DNA from: Hirschia sp964352025
GTDB taxonomy: Bacteria > Pseudomonadota > Alphaproteobacteria > Caulobacterales > Hyphomonadaceae
Direction of reading: 5' to 3'
Length of the DNA stretch: 64,000 nucleotides
Assembly: GCA_964352025.1 (NCBI GenBank)
Contig: CAYGPZ010000009.1
Span: 56,506 to 120,505, forward strand
Every line of letters begins with the position of its first letter. The first letter of the stretch is position 1. Below the pieces are notes generated by a model that did not search any database, was not told the DNA's origin, and saw only the letters and a list, made by a program, of their open reading frames with translations. Below, piece after piece: positions 35,779-44,400 of this stretch. A program made the translations under genes and the position numbers.

Positions 35779-35810
35779 AAAACGGCGCTGAATCTCTTCA
35801 ACGCCGCTTT
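35779..35810 (-). terminator. Terminator downstream of rplY
   Basis: On the minus strand GCGGCGTTGAA pairs, with wobbles, with TTCAGCGCCG across a short loop, followed by TTTTT. Confidence 0.7.
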
Positions 35811-35839
35811 GTTCTAATTCAGTTAGATGAAGCGAGCAA

Positions 35840-36481
35840 TTAAGCTTCTGCTGCGCCTTCTGCTTCAGCTTCTTCAGCAGCTGCATCGTCTTCAGCATCG
35901 TCAGCTTTTGCAGACGCTGTACGTCCAACGATTGTTGCGATTGTGAAGTCACGATCTGTAATTGTTGGTGCAGCACCTTCAGGAAGTGCAATTCCTGAGA
36001 TCTTCACGTTGTCACCAATATCAAGTGTAGATACATCTGCAGTCAATGATTCTGGGATCTTGCCAGCTGGAACTTCTAGCTCAATAGTGTGGCGAACAAT
36101 GTTCAAAGAACCACCGCGTTTGATACCAGGTGAAACACCTTCACCAGTGAAGTGTACAGGAACCTCAACTTTAACAAGCTGGTCTTCTTTCACGCGGTAT
36201 AGGTCAACGTGTAGAGCGATTTCTGAAACTGGGTGGAATTGAACATCCTGAGGAATAACAAATTGCTTCTTACCTTTGATGTCGATTTCAACAAGGTTAG
36301 AAAGGAATTTACCTGTGTTCAGTGCTTTTAGAACTTCGATACGGTCAAGGCTGATTGATGATGGAGCTTCTTTTCCACCGTAAAGAACAGCTGGTACGCG
36401 GTTTTCGCGACGTGCTTGGCGTGAGCCACCTTTACCAATGCGTTCACGAAGTTCAACATTCATTGTAAGTGTCTTAGACAT
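35840..36481 (-). CDS. rplY: 50S ribosomal protein L25/Ctc (bL25)
   Basis: 213 aa from the ATG at 36481 with AAGGAAATAAA directly upstream; 44 further open codons upstream are not part of the gene. It is the long Ctc/TL5 form: an N-terminal 5S rRNA-binding domain (ERIGKGGSRQARRENRVPAVLYGGKE, then VIPQDVQFHPVSEIALHVDLYRV) and a C-terminal beta domain (VEVPVHFTGEGVSPGIKRGGSLNIVRHTIELEVPAGKIPESL), ending in an Ala/Glu-rich tail. First gene of rplY-pth-ychF. Confidence 0.95.
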   Translation of the reverse strand: MSKTLTMNVELRERIGKGGSRQARRENRVPAVLYGGKEAPSSISLDRIEVLKALNTGKFLSNLVEIDIKGKKQFVIPQDVQFHPVSEIALHVDLYRVKEDQLVKVEVPVHFTGEGVSPGIKRGGSLNIVRHTIELEVPAGKIPESLTADVSTLDIGDNVKISGIALPEGAAPTITDRDFTIATIVGRTASAKADDAEDDAAAEEAEAEGAAEA

Positions 36482-36654
36482 TTTATTTCCTTCCGTCCTG
36501 AGGCCTACGCTGCACCATGCTGCGCGCCCCCAAACATCACAGGGCGATATTGCCCTTGGAGTTGAAGCGGCGCTTATAAATGTCTCATCAGGCAAATGCA
36601 AGCTTTGAATCAATCAAAGGGTCATTGGAAATTAGGAATGGCGATACAAAGTTT

Positions 36655-36682
36655 TTGACAAAATGTGTTACATGTGTAGTGT
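36655..36682 (+). promoter_or_regulatory. Promoter of the blaI/blaR1 pair with BlaI-type operator
   Basis: TTGACA (36655-36660) and TAGTGT (36677-36682) with a 16-base spacer. Between and overlapping the -10 is TACATGTGTA (36669-36678), which fits TACA-N2-TGTA, the core of known BlaI/MecI operators. Repression by the BlaI-like protein encoded 60 bases downstream, and release on BlaR1 signalling, is the expected control. Confidence 0.65.
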
Positions 36683-36741
36683 GGTGGGTAAAATTGTCAT
36701 GATTGTGGTGATTCAAGACGACCAGATAAGCGAGATAATCG

Positions 36742-37122
36742 ATGAACAACCAGCCAAATAAATCCGAACTTACCGTCCTTAAGCATTTCTGGAGCAAAGG
36801 CGAGCAAAGTGCGCGTGAAGTGCATAATGGTGTTTCTGATGAAACAGGTTGGAGCTATTCGACAACGCGTACTGTCATCAACCGTATGACCGATAAGACA
36901 TGGCTAACCCGCCGTGATGCGCATGGTATCACTGTCTTTGGTGCGGCACTTTCGAAAGTTGAAGTTTTTAGCGGCCTTGTGAAAGACCTGACACGAAAAG
37001 TTATGGATATCGAAGGTGATTTGCCTGTCTCGATGTTCGCAAAAAGCCCACATTTATCTTCAGATGAACTCGATGAATTAGATAGTTTGATCAACTCTTC
37101 AGTTGAGGAAACTGAAAAATGA
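36742..37122 (+). CDS. BlaI/MecI/CopY-family transcriptional repressor
   Basis: 126 aa. Winged-helix of the BlaI family: ELTVLKHFWSKGEQSAREVHNGVSDETGWSYSTTRTVINRMTDKTWLTRR is the DNA-binding half (S-Y-S-T-T-x-T-x-I-N-R-M recognition helix), followed by a dimerisation and linker region and an acidic end with LSSDELDELDSLI. These proteins bind TACA/TGTA dyads and are inactivated by proteolysis started by a BlaR1-like sensor. The partner gene overlaps its stop by 4 bases. A matching dyad lies in the promoter. Confidence 0.92.
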   Translation: MNNQPNKSELTVLKHFWSKGEQSAREVHNGVSDETGWSYSTTRTVINRMTDKTWLTRRDAHGITVFGAALSKVEVFSGLVKDLTRKVMDIEGDLPVSMFAKSPHLSSDELDELDSLINSSVEETEK

Positions 37123-39266
37123 ACTTTGTCATGCTTTTGATTCTCTCCATTGTATGGGGAGGAGTTGTTGTGGTGGCGGCAGCTGGAATTCAACGGCTTG
37201 GATTGTCTGGTAGCGCCCGCCAAATGATGTGGCGTTGTGCAGCTCTAATGTTGTTGGCGCCTTTTCCAGTCGCTTGTTTATATGCTTTTGTCGGGCCAGT
37301 CTTTATTGAACCGGTTTGGAATTACGGGGATGGGCAAGCACCTCAAATACCTATTGTATTGGACCAAATGCCAGAGTTGAGCACCGTCTCGACTGTGCCT
37401 GCTCAACAGCCTTGGGTATATAATTTTGACCTAGGTGCCGCAGCTTTAGCGTTTTTAAGTGCTGGTTGGCTTTTCCGTGCTTTTCGTGCGCGCTGGGCGT
37501 CAAAAGAACTAGAGGCAAAGACGCGTAAATCTGCGCCAATTAAAAGTCAAAATGTCTTGAATGCAGCTTCTTTTTGGAACCAGAAACTAGGGGTGAGTCG
37601 CAAAAGCGAGTTTCGTCTTTTACCTGGCGATTATTCGCCCTTCACTCAAGGCATTGTAAAACCTGTTGTTTATCTGCCGAATGGGCTGGAAAGACAATTA
37701 TGTCGTGAAGAGCTCGGTATGGTCGTTGGGCATGAGCTTATGCATGTGCGTCGTCTGGATGCATTATGGCGTCCATTGGAGCGTGTGACTGCGGATATTT
37801 TGTGGTTCAACCCATTTGCTTGGTTTGTGCGGGCAGAACTAGACCGTGCACGCGAAATAGCCTGCGATGAAGCTATGCTACGGTCAAAAGCGTCTCCAAA
37901 AATGTATGCAAGAGCTTTGGTGGCTGCTGCTCGGTTTGCTGAAGGTCTTTCTATGCAAGCACCTGCAGCCGCGATGTTTCCTTTCAATAAAGATAAGGAG
38001 CTTACTGAACGCGTCAAAAGAACCGTAGATCGTTCGAGCGGTAGTTCGTCTTACGCAGGCCTTGCGGCATTGGGTGTGTTTTTGTTGGCTGGATTACCAC
38101 TAGCGGCAGCGCAGGGGGCTGGAGCTGAAAAAGTGCGGGCACCTATCCCTGATTTCTCTGCGACTGTCATTTTGTCCGAACAAGCGAAAATTTCATCAAG
38201 CTATGGAGAACGAAAAGATCCGAACACTGGCGAAATGCATTTTCATATCGGAGCCGATATTGCTGCAGCTAAGGGGACTCCAATTCATGCTCCGGCACAT
38301 GGTTTGGTTACTTTTGCGGAACGCAAAGGTAAATATGGCAATGTTGTACAGTTAAAATTCAATGATGAATGGTTTGGCCGTTTTTCGCATATGAAAAAAA
38401 TCAAAGTTGAAGTTGGTGACAAAGTGAATGCTGGCGATGTTATTGGTTGGGTTGGGTCGTCGGGATTATCAACAGGTCCACATTTGCATATGGAAATTCA
38501 TGGACCAACTGTCGATTATCCAAAGACGGGTGAGCAGGAAACCTATGACCCAGAGCGAATGGGTATTGCACTTCTGCCAGCCTTGGAAATAAGGGCTCAG
38601 CAGATCCGAGAATTGGGCGTGGTCTTACCTAAAGCAATGAATGAACAGGCTAAAACCGAGGTTTCAAAATCGCCAGTTAAACTTGATCGTTGGGCAGCCT
38701 CCAAAAAAGAGAGACTTGAAGACATCGAATTGTCTTTGGACCTTGATATCGAAGATAAATTGGATGACTTGGTCGAACACGAAATTGAAAAAAAAGCAGA
38801 CCAACTAGAGGCTTTGGCAGATCAGTTTGACGTTGAGATGGAAAATTGGGGAGAGCGACTTGGTGCTAGCATTGAAGCCAGAGCTGCGAAATTTGAGAGA
38901 TCTGTTGAGCAGCAAGTTGAGAAGTTGGAATTATTATCAGATGTCGACAAAAATGCCCTTCGCGCAAAGGCACTAAAGATAAAGCTTAAACAAAAAGATC
39001 GGAAAAATAATATCCAATGGGCGACTGCTGAGCGAGAGAAGGCTCTGAAAGCGCAAATTGCTGCTCTTGAGCAAGCCCTACTTCAGATGGAAGGTGATAT
39101 TGCTAGCATCTCCGCAGAGTATTATGAGGCTAAAAATAGCGCTTCCGCCAGTGCTAAATATGAATTGATGGCGCATGAAATGGCAAAGAAAGCCGTTGAG
39201 CAGGCGCGTGGCCAAATTGCAACGCAATTGATTGATGCACAGAAAAAACTAAAGGACATTCAATAA
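37119..39266 (+). CDS. BlaR1-like M56 metallopeptidase fused to LytM (M23) domain and coiled coil
   Basis: 715 aa. Residues 1-330 are an M56 (BlaR1/MecR1) membrane metallopeptidase: membrane segments at about 1-23, 36-62, 104-122 and 311-331, gluzincin motif HELMH (205-209) with a further Glu at 246 in REIACDE. Where BlaR1 has its beta-lactam-binding sensor, this protein has an M23 LytM domain (about 340-465) with an intact zinc site: His376, Asp380, and His455-L-His457 in GPHLHMEIHG. Residues 510-715 are charged and form a probable long coiled coil. It is coupled to the BlaI-like gene (ATGA). It probably senses or cuts peptidoglycan in the periplasm and signals through the M56 domain; this is inferred from domain order. 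Confidence 0.9.
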   Translation: MNFVMLLILSIVWGGVVVVAAAGIQRLGLSGSARQMMWRCAALMLLAPFPVACLYAFVGPVFIEPVWNYGDGQAPQIPIVLDQMPELSTVSTVPAQQPWVYNFDLGAAALAFLSAGWLFRAFRARWASKELEAKTRKSAPIKSQNVLNAASFWNQKLGVSRKSEFRLLPGDYSPFTQGIVKPVVYLPNGLERQLCREELGMVVGHELMHVRRLDALWRPLERVTADILWFNPFAWFVRAELDRAREIACDEAMLRSKASPKMYARALVAAARFAEGLSMQAPAAAMFPFNKDKELTERVKRTVDRSSGSSSYAGLAALGVFLLAGLPLAAAQGAGAEKVRAPIPDFSATVILSEQAKISSSYGERKDPNTGEMHFHIGADIAAAKGTPIHAPAHGLVTFAERKGKYGNVVQLKFNDEWFGRFSHMKKIKVEVGDKVNAGDVIGWVGSSGLSTGPHLHMEIHGPTVDYPKTGEQETYDPERMGIALLPALEIRAQQIRELGVVLPKAMNEQAKTEVSKSPVKLDRWAASKKERLEDIELSLDLDIEDKLDDLVEHEIEKKADQLEALADQFDVEMENWGERLGASIEARAAKFERSVEQQVEKLELLSDVDKNALRAKALKIKLKQKDRKNNIQWATAEREKALKAQIAALEQALLQMEGDIASISAEYYEAKNSASASAKYELMAHEMAKKAVEQARGQIATQLIDAQKKLKDIQ

Positions 39267-39319
39267 TATAGACTCTAAATGCCGTCTGTATTGAATGACT
39301 GATTGTGACGTAGACAAAT

Positions 39320-39353
39320 AAAAAGCAGTTCTAGTTCTAGAACTGCTTTTTTT
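39320..39353. terminator. Bidirectional terminator between the blaR1-like gene and prs
   Basis: AAAAAGCAGTTCTAG (39320-39334) and CTAGAACTGCTTTTT (39337-39351) form a perfect 15-bp stem with a 2-base apparent loop and T- or A-runs on both sides. Confidence 0.95.
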
Positions 39354-39383
39354 GTTTGGGGAAAAATTAGAAAAGTCGTCAGA

Positions 39384-40319
39384 TTAATAATCGAAGAGCT
39401 TAGAAACAGATTCTTCGTTAGCAACGCGGCGGATCGCTTCACCGATTAGGTGAGATATAGAGACGCGACGGATTTTCTTTGCAGCGGCCACTTCGTCGCT
39501 TGCGGCGATTGAGTCTGTGCAGACAAGCTCTTTTAAGCGTGATTTGTCTATGCGTGCAGCAGCACCGGGAGATAAAACACCGTGCGTGACATAGGCAGAT
39601 ACAGATTTTGCACCCGCATCGAGCATAGCATCTGCAGCGTTACAGAGTGTTCCACCACTGTCAGTCATGTCATCGACCATGATACAGGCGCGGTCTTTAA
39701 CATCACCGATAATGTTCATGACTTCCGAGACACCAGCTTTTGGGCGACGTTTATCAACAATCGCTAGGTCACAGTTTAGGCGGTCGGCAAGGGCACGTGC
39801 ACGAACAACACCACCAACGTCAGGCGAAACCACCATGACATCTTTGGAACCGTATTTTTCTTTGATGTCTTGAACAAATACAGGACCGGCGATCAAGTTG
39901 TCTGTTGGGATATCAAAGAAACCCTGGATTTGACCCGCGTGAAGGTCGACCGTGAGAACGCGGTCTGCACCTGCCTTGTGAATAAGGTTGGCAACAAGCT
40001 TGGCAGAAATGGGCGTACGACCATCTGTCTTACGATCCTGCCGTGCATATCCATAATATGGAATAACCGCAGTGATACGACTTGCAGAAGCGCGAACTAG
40101 AGCATCACAAGTAATGAGTAATTCCATCAAATGGTCATTGGCTGGTGCCGATGTTGATTGAATTAGAAATACATCATGTCCACGGACATTTTCATTGATC
40201 CGCACAAAGACTTCATTGTCTGCAAATGTTTGTACATCTGCTTCGGTTAATCGTGCATCAAGATATGATGCTACGTCTTTTGCCAATTCAGGATTGGAAT
40301 TACATGTAATAAGTTTCAT
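39384..40319 (-). CDS. prs: Ribose-phosphate pyrophosphokinase
   Basis: 311 aa from the ATG at 40319 (MKLITCNSNPELAKDVASYL); the frame extends 11 codons further to 40352 without family support. Class I PRPP synthase motifs: NVRGHDVFLIQSTSAPANDHLMELLI, IPYYGYARQDRKTDGRTPISAKLVANL, VLTVDLHAGQIQGFFDIP and the PRPP loop CIMVDDMTDSGGTLCNAA. It makes PRPP from ribose-5-phosphate and ATP, feeding apt and nucleotide synthesis. In many relatives it stands directly before rplY; here the blaI/blaR1-like pair lies between. Confidence 0.96.
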   Translation of the reverse strand: MKLITCNSNPELAKDVASYLDARLTEADVQTFADNEVFVRINENVRGHDVFLIQSTSAPANDHLMELLITCDALVRASASRITAVIPYYGYARQDRKTDGRTPISAKLVANLIHKAGADRVLTVDLHAGQIQGFFDIPTDNLIAGPVFVQDIKEKYGSKDVMVVSPDVGGVVRARALADRLNCDLAIVDKRRPKAGVSEVMNIIGDVKDRACIMVDDMTDSGGTLCNAADAMLDAGAKSVSAYVTHGVLSPGAAARIDKSRLKELVCTDSIAASDEVAAAKKIRRVSISHLIGEAIRRVANEESVSKLFDY

Positions 40320-40506
40320 TTCGCCCATCGCCCAAAGGATCCACTCATTCAAATTCCTGCCCCTAATTGGAAATTAGTCCCCAGCAGGTTCGATTTGTAA
40401 CGCTTTTGTATCAAAGTGTATGAGTAGGCAACCGCCAAAAGCGAAGTGCAGCTATTAAAATACGCTATCTTGTATCTTTGACACGTTTTTCTACTGATAA
40501 TTATGG

Positions 40507-41301
40507 CTAGGCGACCAGCATTATTGAAGAAGCATTTCGTCCGTAGTCTGACTCATTTTTCGCTTTTGATCGTCTGTATGAGAAGTATTTATCTGGTAGA
40601 GTCATTGTGTCATCTCCCAGTGCTTCACATTTTCCAACGCCCGCACGCATAAGGCGAGATCGACAATAGAGTTTTAGATCAAATTTTAGGCGATCACCTT
40701 CGCCCTGATCAAACAAATTGGCGCACCAAGGTGAAATATCTAGAAAAGCTTTTTCAAAGTCAGGTCCAACTTCAAAACTATCACGACTAATGCATGGACC
40801 GACGGCGGCGACCATGTTTTCGGGAGATGCCCCGAGTGTTTCCATAGAAGAAATTGCAGCTTCAATGACGCCTGTAACCGCACCGCGCCAACCTGCATGA
40901 ACTGCCGCAATAACATTGGCTTGGGGGTCACCTATAAGTATGGGCGCACAGTCAGCGGCTAGGGCTGTAATGACTAGGCCTGGTGTGGCCGTCACAATAG
41001 CGTCCGCTTCGGGAGCTTGAGCCACAGACATAGGACCATCCACGATAACGGCTTTGTTTGTGTGTGCTTGGCGTAGTGTGATCATGCGACCGGGGAGTGC
41101 GCCCAAAGTCACGCATATGCGGTCACGGTTTGCTTTAACGCGGTTTCCTTGGTCACTCGAGCCGGGGCCGGCATTCAGGCTTTTGTAAAGTCCGGTTGAA
41201 ACTCCTCCTTCGCGGCCAAAAAATCCGTGACGCCAATTCATTGTGAACGGTGAGAGAGCTGGAGACTCAATATATGGGGCGCGCGATGTTGTCTGGGCCA
41301 T
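40507..41301 (-). CDS. pgeF: Purine nucleoside phosphorylase/polyphenol oxidase YfiH (PgeF-like)
   Basis: 264 aa from the ATG at 41301 (GGAAG 4-5 bases upstream; 29 further open codons upstream do not fit). Family motifs: HGFFGREGGVSTGLYKSLNAG, LRQAHTNKAVIVDG, ALAADCAPILIGDPQ, VHAGWRGAVTGVIEAAI with the zinc Cys/His (ADC, VHAGW), and VGPCISRDSFEVG. Known members act as purine nucleoside phosphorylases and edit peptidoglycan precursors. It follows tamB on the same strand, 138 bases away. Confidence 0.92.
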   Translation of the reverse strand: MAQTTSRAPYIESPALSPFTMNWRHGFFGREGGVSTGLYKSLNAGPGSSDQGNRVKANRDRICVTLGALPGRMITLRQAHTNKAVIVDGPMSVAQAPEADAIVTATPGLVITALAADCAPILIGDPQANVIAAVHAGWRGAVTGVIEAAISSMETLGASPENMVAAVGPCISRDSFEVGPDFEKAFLDISPWCANLFDQGEGDRLKFDLKLYCRSRLMRAGVGKCEALGDDTMTLPDKYFSYRRSKAKNESDYGRNASSIMLVA

Positions 41302-41439
41302 GTAGCTTCCGTCTTGAGCGAAATTTATGAAAGTAACAAAGAGTCGAGTTTCATATTCTATATGGTGGAGGTCGTGACTGAAAATCAATCTGATTTTTGA
41401 AATAGTTATGTGGATTTTTTTATTGGGCGAATTACTGGC

Positions 41440-44400
41440 TCAATCCAATTCTTTTTTCCATTCAACAGAAACGCGTGCACCTGTTTCATCTCCAAAGACC
41501 GTGCCGATTTCGACATTATCAATGGCTTCCCATTCGATAGCTAAATCAGACTCGCCGCCAGATCGACTTCTTAGTTCAACATATACATCATCTGACAGGT
41601 ATTTTCCCGTCTCTAGTTGAGGAGCATTGTTCGCATCTTGAGATATTGCCAGCCTATCTAGGCCAATTGCATTTTGTAGGTCTGCCAAGGGCGCAAACCC
41701 TTGTCCATCGCCTGTTATACTCGCCGCTGCCACAGCTAATTGTGCAGCTTCTACCGCACTAAGCCGAGACGGGGAGCGACCAAATAATAAGCGTGAGATG
41801 ATTTCATCTTCTGGCAGGTCCGGTGAAGACGCAAAACTAATTTCGGGAGATCGAACTTGTCCTGAAACAATGATGGAAGAGGTTATGCCATCTGATGTGC
41901 GATTTGCTTTCATTTCAGTTGTTGCGTCCATTGGGTTTCCATCCAGACGGACAGACCCAGACGTAAATTCAAAGGGTTGCCCCAGCAATGAAAAATCACC
42001 ACGAACAATGTTGGCACCGCCTCTGACATCGGGCGTCTTTAATGTTCCGCCGATTTTAGTATTGGCTGCCATTTCGATATTCACGCCACGTCCTGTCACG
42101 AATACGCGGCGGTCTGCTTTGACATTGATATCGAGCGCCATTCTAGAAGTCGGAGAAATTTTAGGTTCGAGCGCTTTGCCATTTTGCATTTCATCGACAA
42201 AGACGACATCAACGGTTTTAACGCCCGAGCTACCAAATTGGGCGATATTGATTTTCGCTTCATTGACGTTCAAGTCGCCTGAAATTTGGATACCGTCTTT
42301 GGCTCTGGCGACATCGAGGTCTCCGGTGAAGTTTGCACCAACACCATCAAATTTCAATGCGCCGAAATTCTTGAAACGCGTGCGTAAAGCAGATTGTTTT
42401 TCTGGGTCCCAGAATATGCTTCCGCTTCCTTCGACTGTTCCACCATCTAGTCCGGTTGCTGTAGCAGATATGAGCTCTAAGCTTGCTGTATCGAAATTCG
42501 CTTCAACATCGATATTGTGCATTCTGGAACCATAGCGGTCGTGTTCAAAAGAGGTATCTGAAACTGTGATTTTTCCTATCGGCCTTAGCTCAGCCAGCGG
42601 TGCCTCAGCTTCTGCATTTATGTCGAAAAAACCATTTAAATCAACACTATCAAGACCAATGATTGCCCAGACGGCTTCTAGCTTTCCAAGTGCGCCGATA
42701 TCTAATCTCGAAACTTCATTTGAATTGAGGCTAGGAACTCCATTTGTCACTAATAGAGGCGTTGAGAAAACCGCATCCATATTCAAGTCGCTACCATTGT
42801 GCGCTTCTATGATGGACACAAAGCGGCCCTCTATAAACTGACCCACCGCACTCGCTTCTATGTGAGCTATAGAGTCACCCTTGCGACCCGCGCCCGTGAT
42901 ATCAAGTGAGTAGTCAGCCGCTCCCTCATTAGAGGTTCCATGCCAATTGGCATTTGCATTGATATTTCCTGTTAGGCCGTCGCGGCCAAATAGGCTGGAA
43001 ATTAGGTTGATTGATACATCGCTAATTGATGTTTCAAGATTTAAGTCAGTGTCCGTTTTTTTGCCTTGAACATCTAGCAGACCGCCAAAACCGTTTAGTG
43101 TTGTTTTGAGCGTTGTTTCAGAATTCTGACTTTCAATAATCAAAGGCTTTTGCGTGGAGATTTTTGTCTCATCCAGCATCCCATCGAGGTTTGCTTTTAT
43201 AGAGCGAATGTCGCTGGATAAATCTGCAATACCCTTGATGTTGATTTCTATCGGTGTGTCGGGATCGATAAATTGGGTGTTGCCTGACGAGGATATCGCA
43301 AAGTCTATCGCATCCATCGATCCTTTAATCGTCAGGTCCGAAGTCTCCAGTAAAGTCGTTCCGAATTTTACGTTTTGGGTCTGTCCCGATACATCGATCA
43401 TCTGATCGTCGATGACACCTTCAATATCAACGCGACCGTCTATGCTTAAAGGTGTGAGGGGGCCTGCCAGTTTCAACTGTGCATTTAGCGGGTCTGAACC
43501 GCCTAGTTTTGCATTTGCATTCAGTTTTAAATCGGCCCAGTTCGCGTCGAGTTTTGTGATTTCGATTATGTCATTGCTTTTCAATTTAATGGCTGCGTTC
43601 AACGGAAATGTATCAACCATGCTGTCGATCAGCAGATTGCTAGTTACAGCGCCGTCTTGAAGTGTTCCATTCGCGACTATCTTGGCATTTGCGATATTGC
43701 GACCCGCAATGATAGCCGAAGCGAGAGAAACATTACTTGCGTAATCTAGTTTCGAAATTGGTCCATTTAGCTTGGCTGAAACATTCAAGGTTTCAATGCT
43801 TGTCTCATCCAATGAAAGCGTAGGAATGGCGAGATTTGCATTCGCAGTGAGGCGTTGATCTATAAGGCGACCAGTGAAAGCTGCGGTATTTTGATCTGCG
43901 CCCAAGCGGCCTTTAAATTGTATATCTCCATTTTCAGATACGCTGGCATTTGCAGAAAGTGTCGGAGAAGAATTGAGCAAGGCGGCCAATTCATCGTTTT
44001 GTATATCGATGCTATTCCTATCTGAAATTACGGCAATATTTAGAGGTTGATTTAGACCTTTGCGCTGTAAATTCGTATTTAGATAAACACTACCAGAGGC
44101 AAAATCTGTTATCTTCTCAATGTTTGAGACCGTGGTCTCTGCATCCAATGAAATTTCGCCATTTGGATCAATTTTTCCCACGGCATTTGCGCCAAGAAAT
44201 GCGGACTTTAATTTCAGAGCGTGAATGTCGATGACTTGGGTATCTGGAAACAATGATGCGCGTGTATTTATGTGCAGCGTATCACCCAACAATTTGTCGG
44301 CGGCTTCAATATTTGTGAATGGTGAGCGAAGGGTGATGTCGCTTTCAATGGAAAGATCAGTCTCGTCTAACGCGGCGTTTATCTCAGCTTCGAGTTCTTT

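Noticed and set aside
36482..36613. N-terminal extension of rplY
   Set aside because: The 44 upstream codons show no similarity and the ATG at 36481 has a strong ribosome site.
40320..40506. tRNA-like GGTTCGATT in the prs-pgeF gap
   Set aside because: No acceptor, D or anticodon stem could be formed around it.
41798..42535. 245-codon plus-strand frame opposite tamB
   Set aside because: Shadow of tamB: low-complexity Ser/Pro-rich translation without family resemblance; the tamB frame is complete and conserved.
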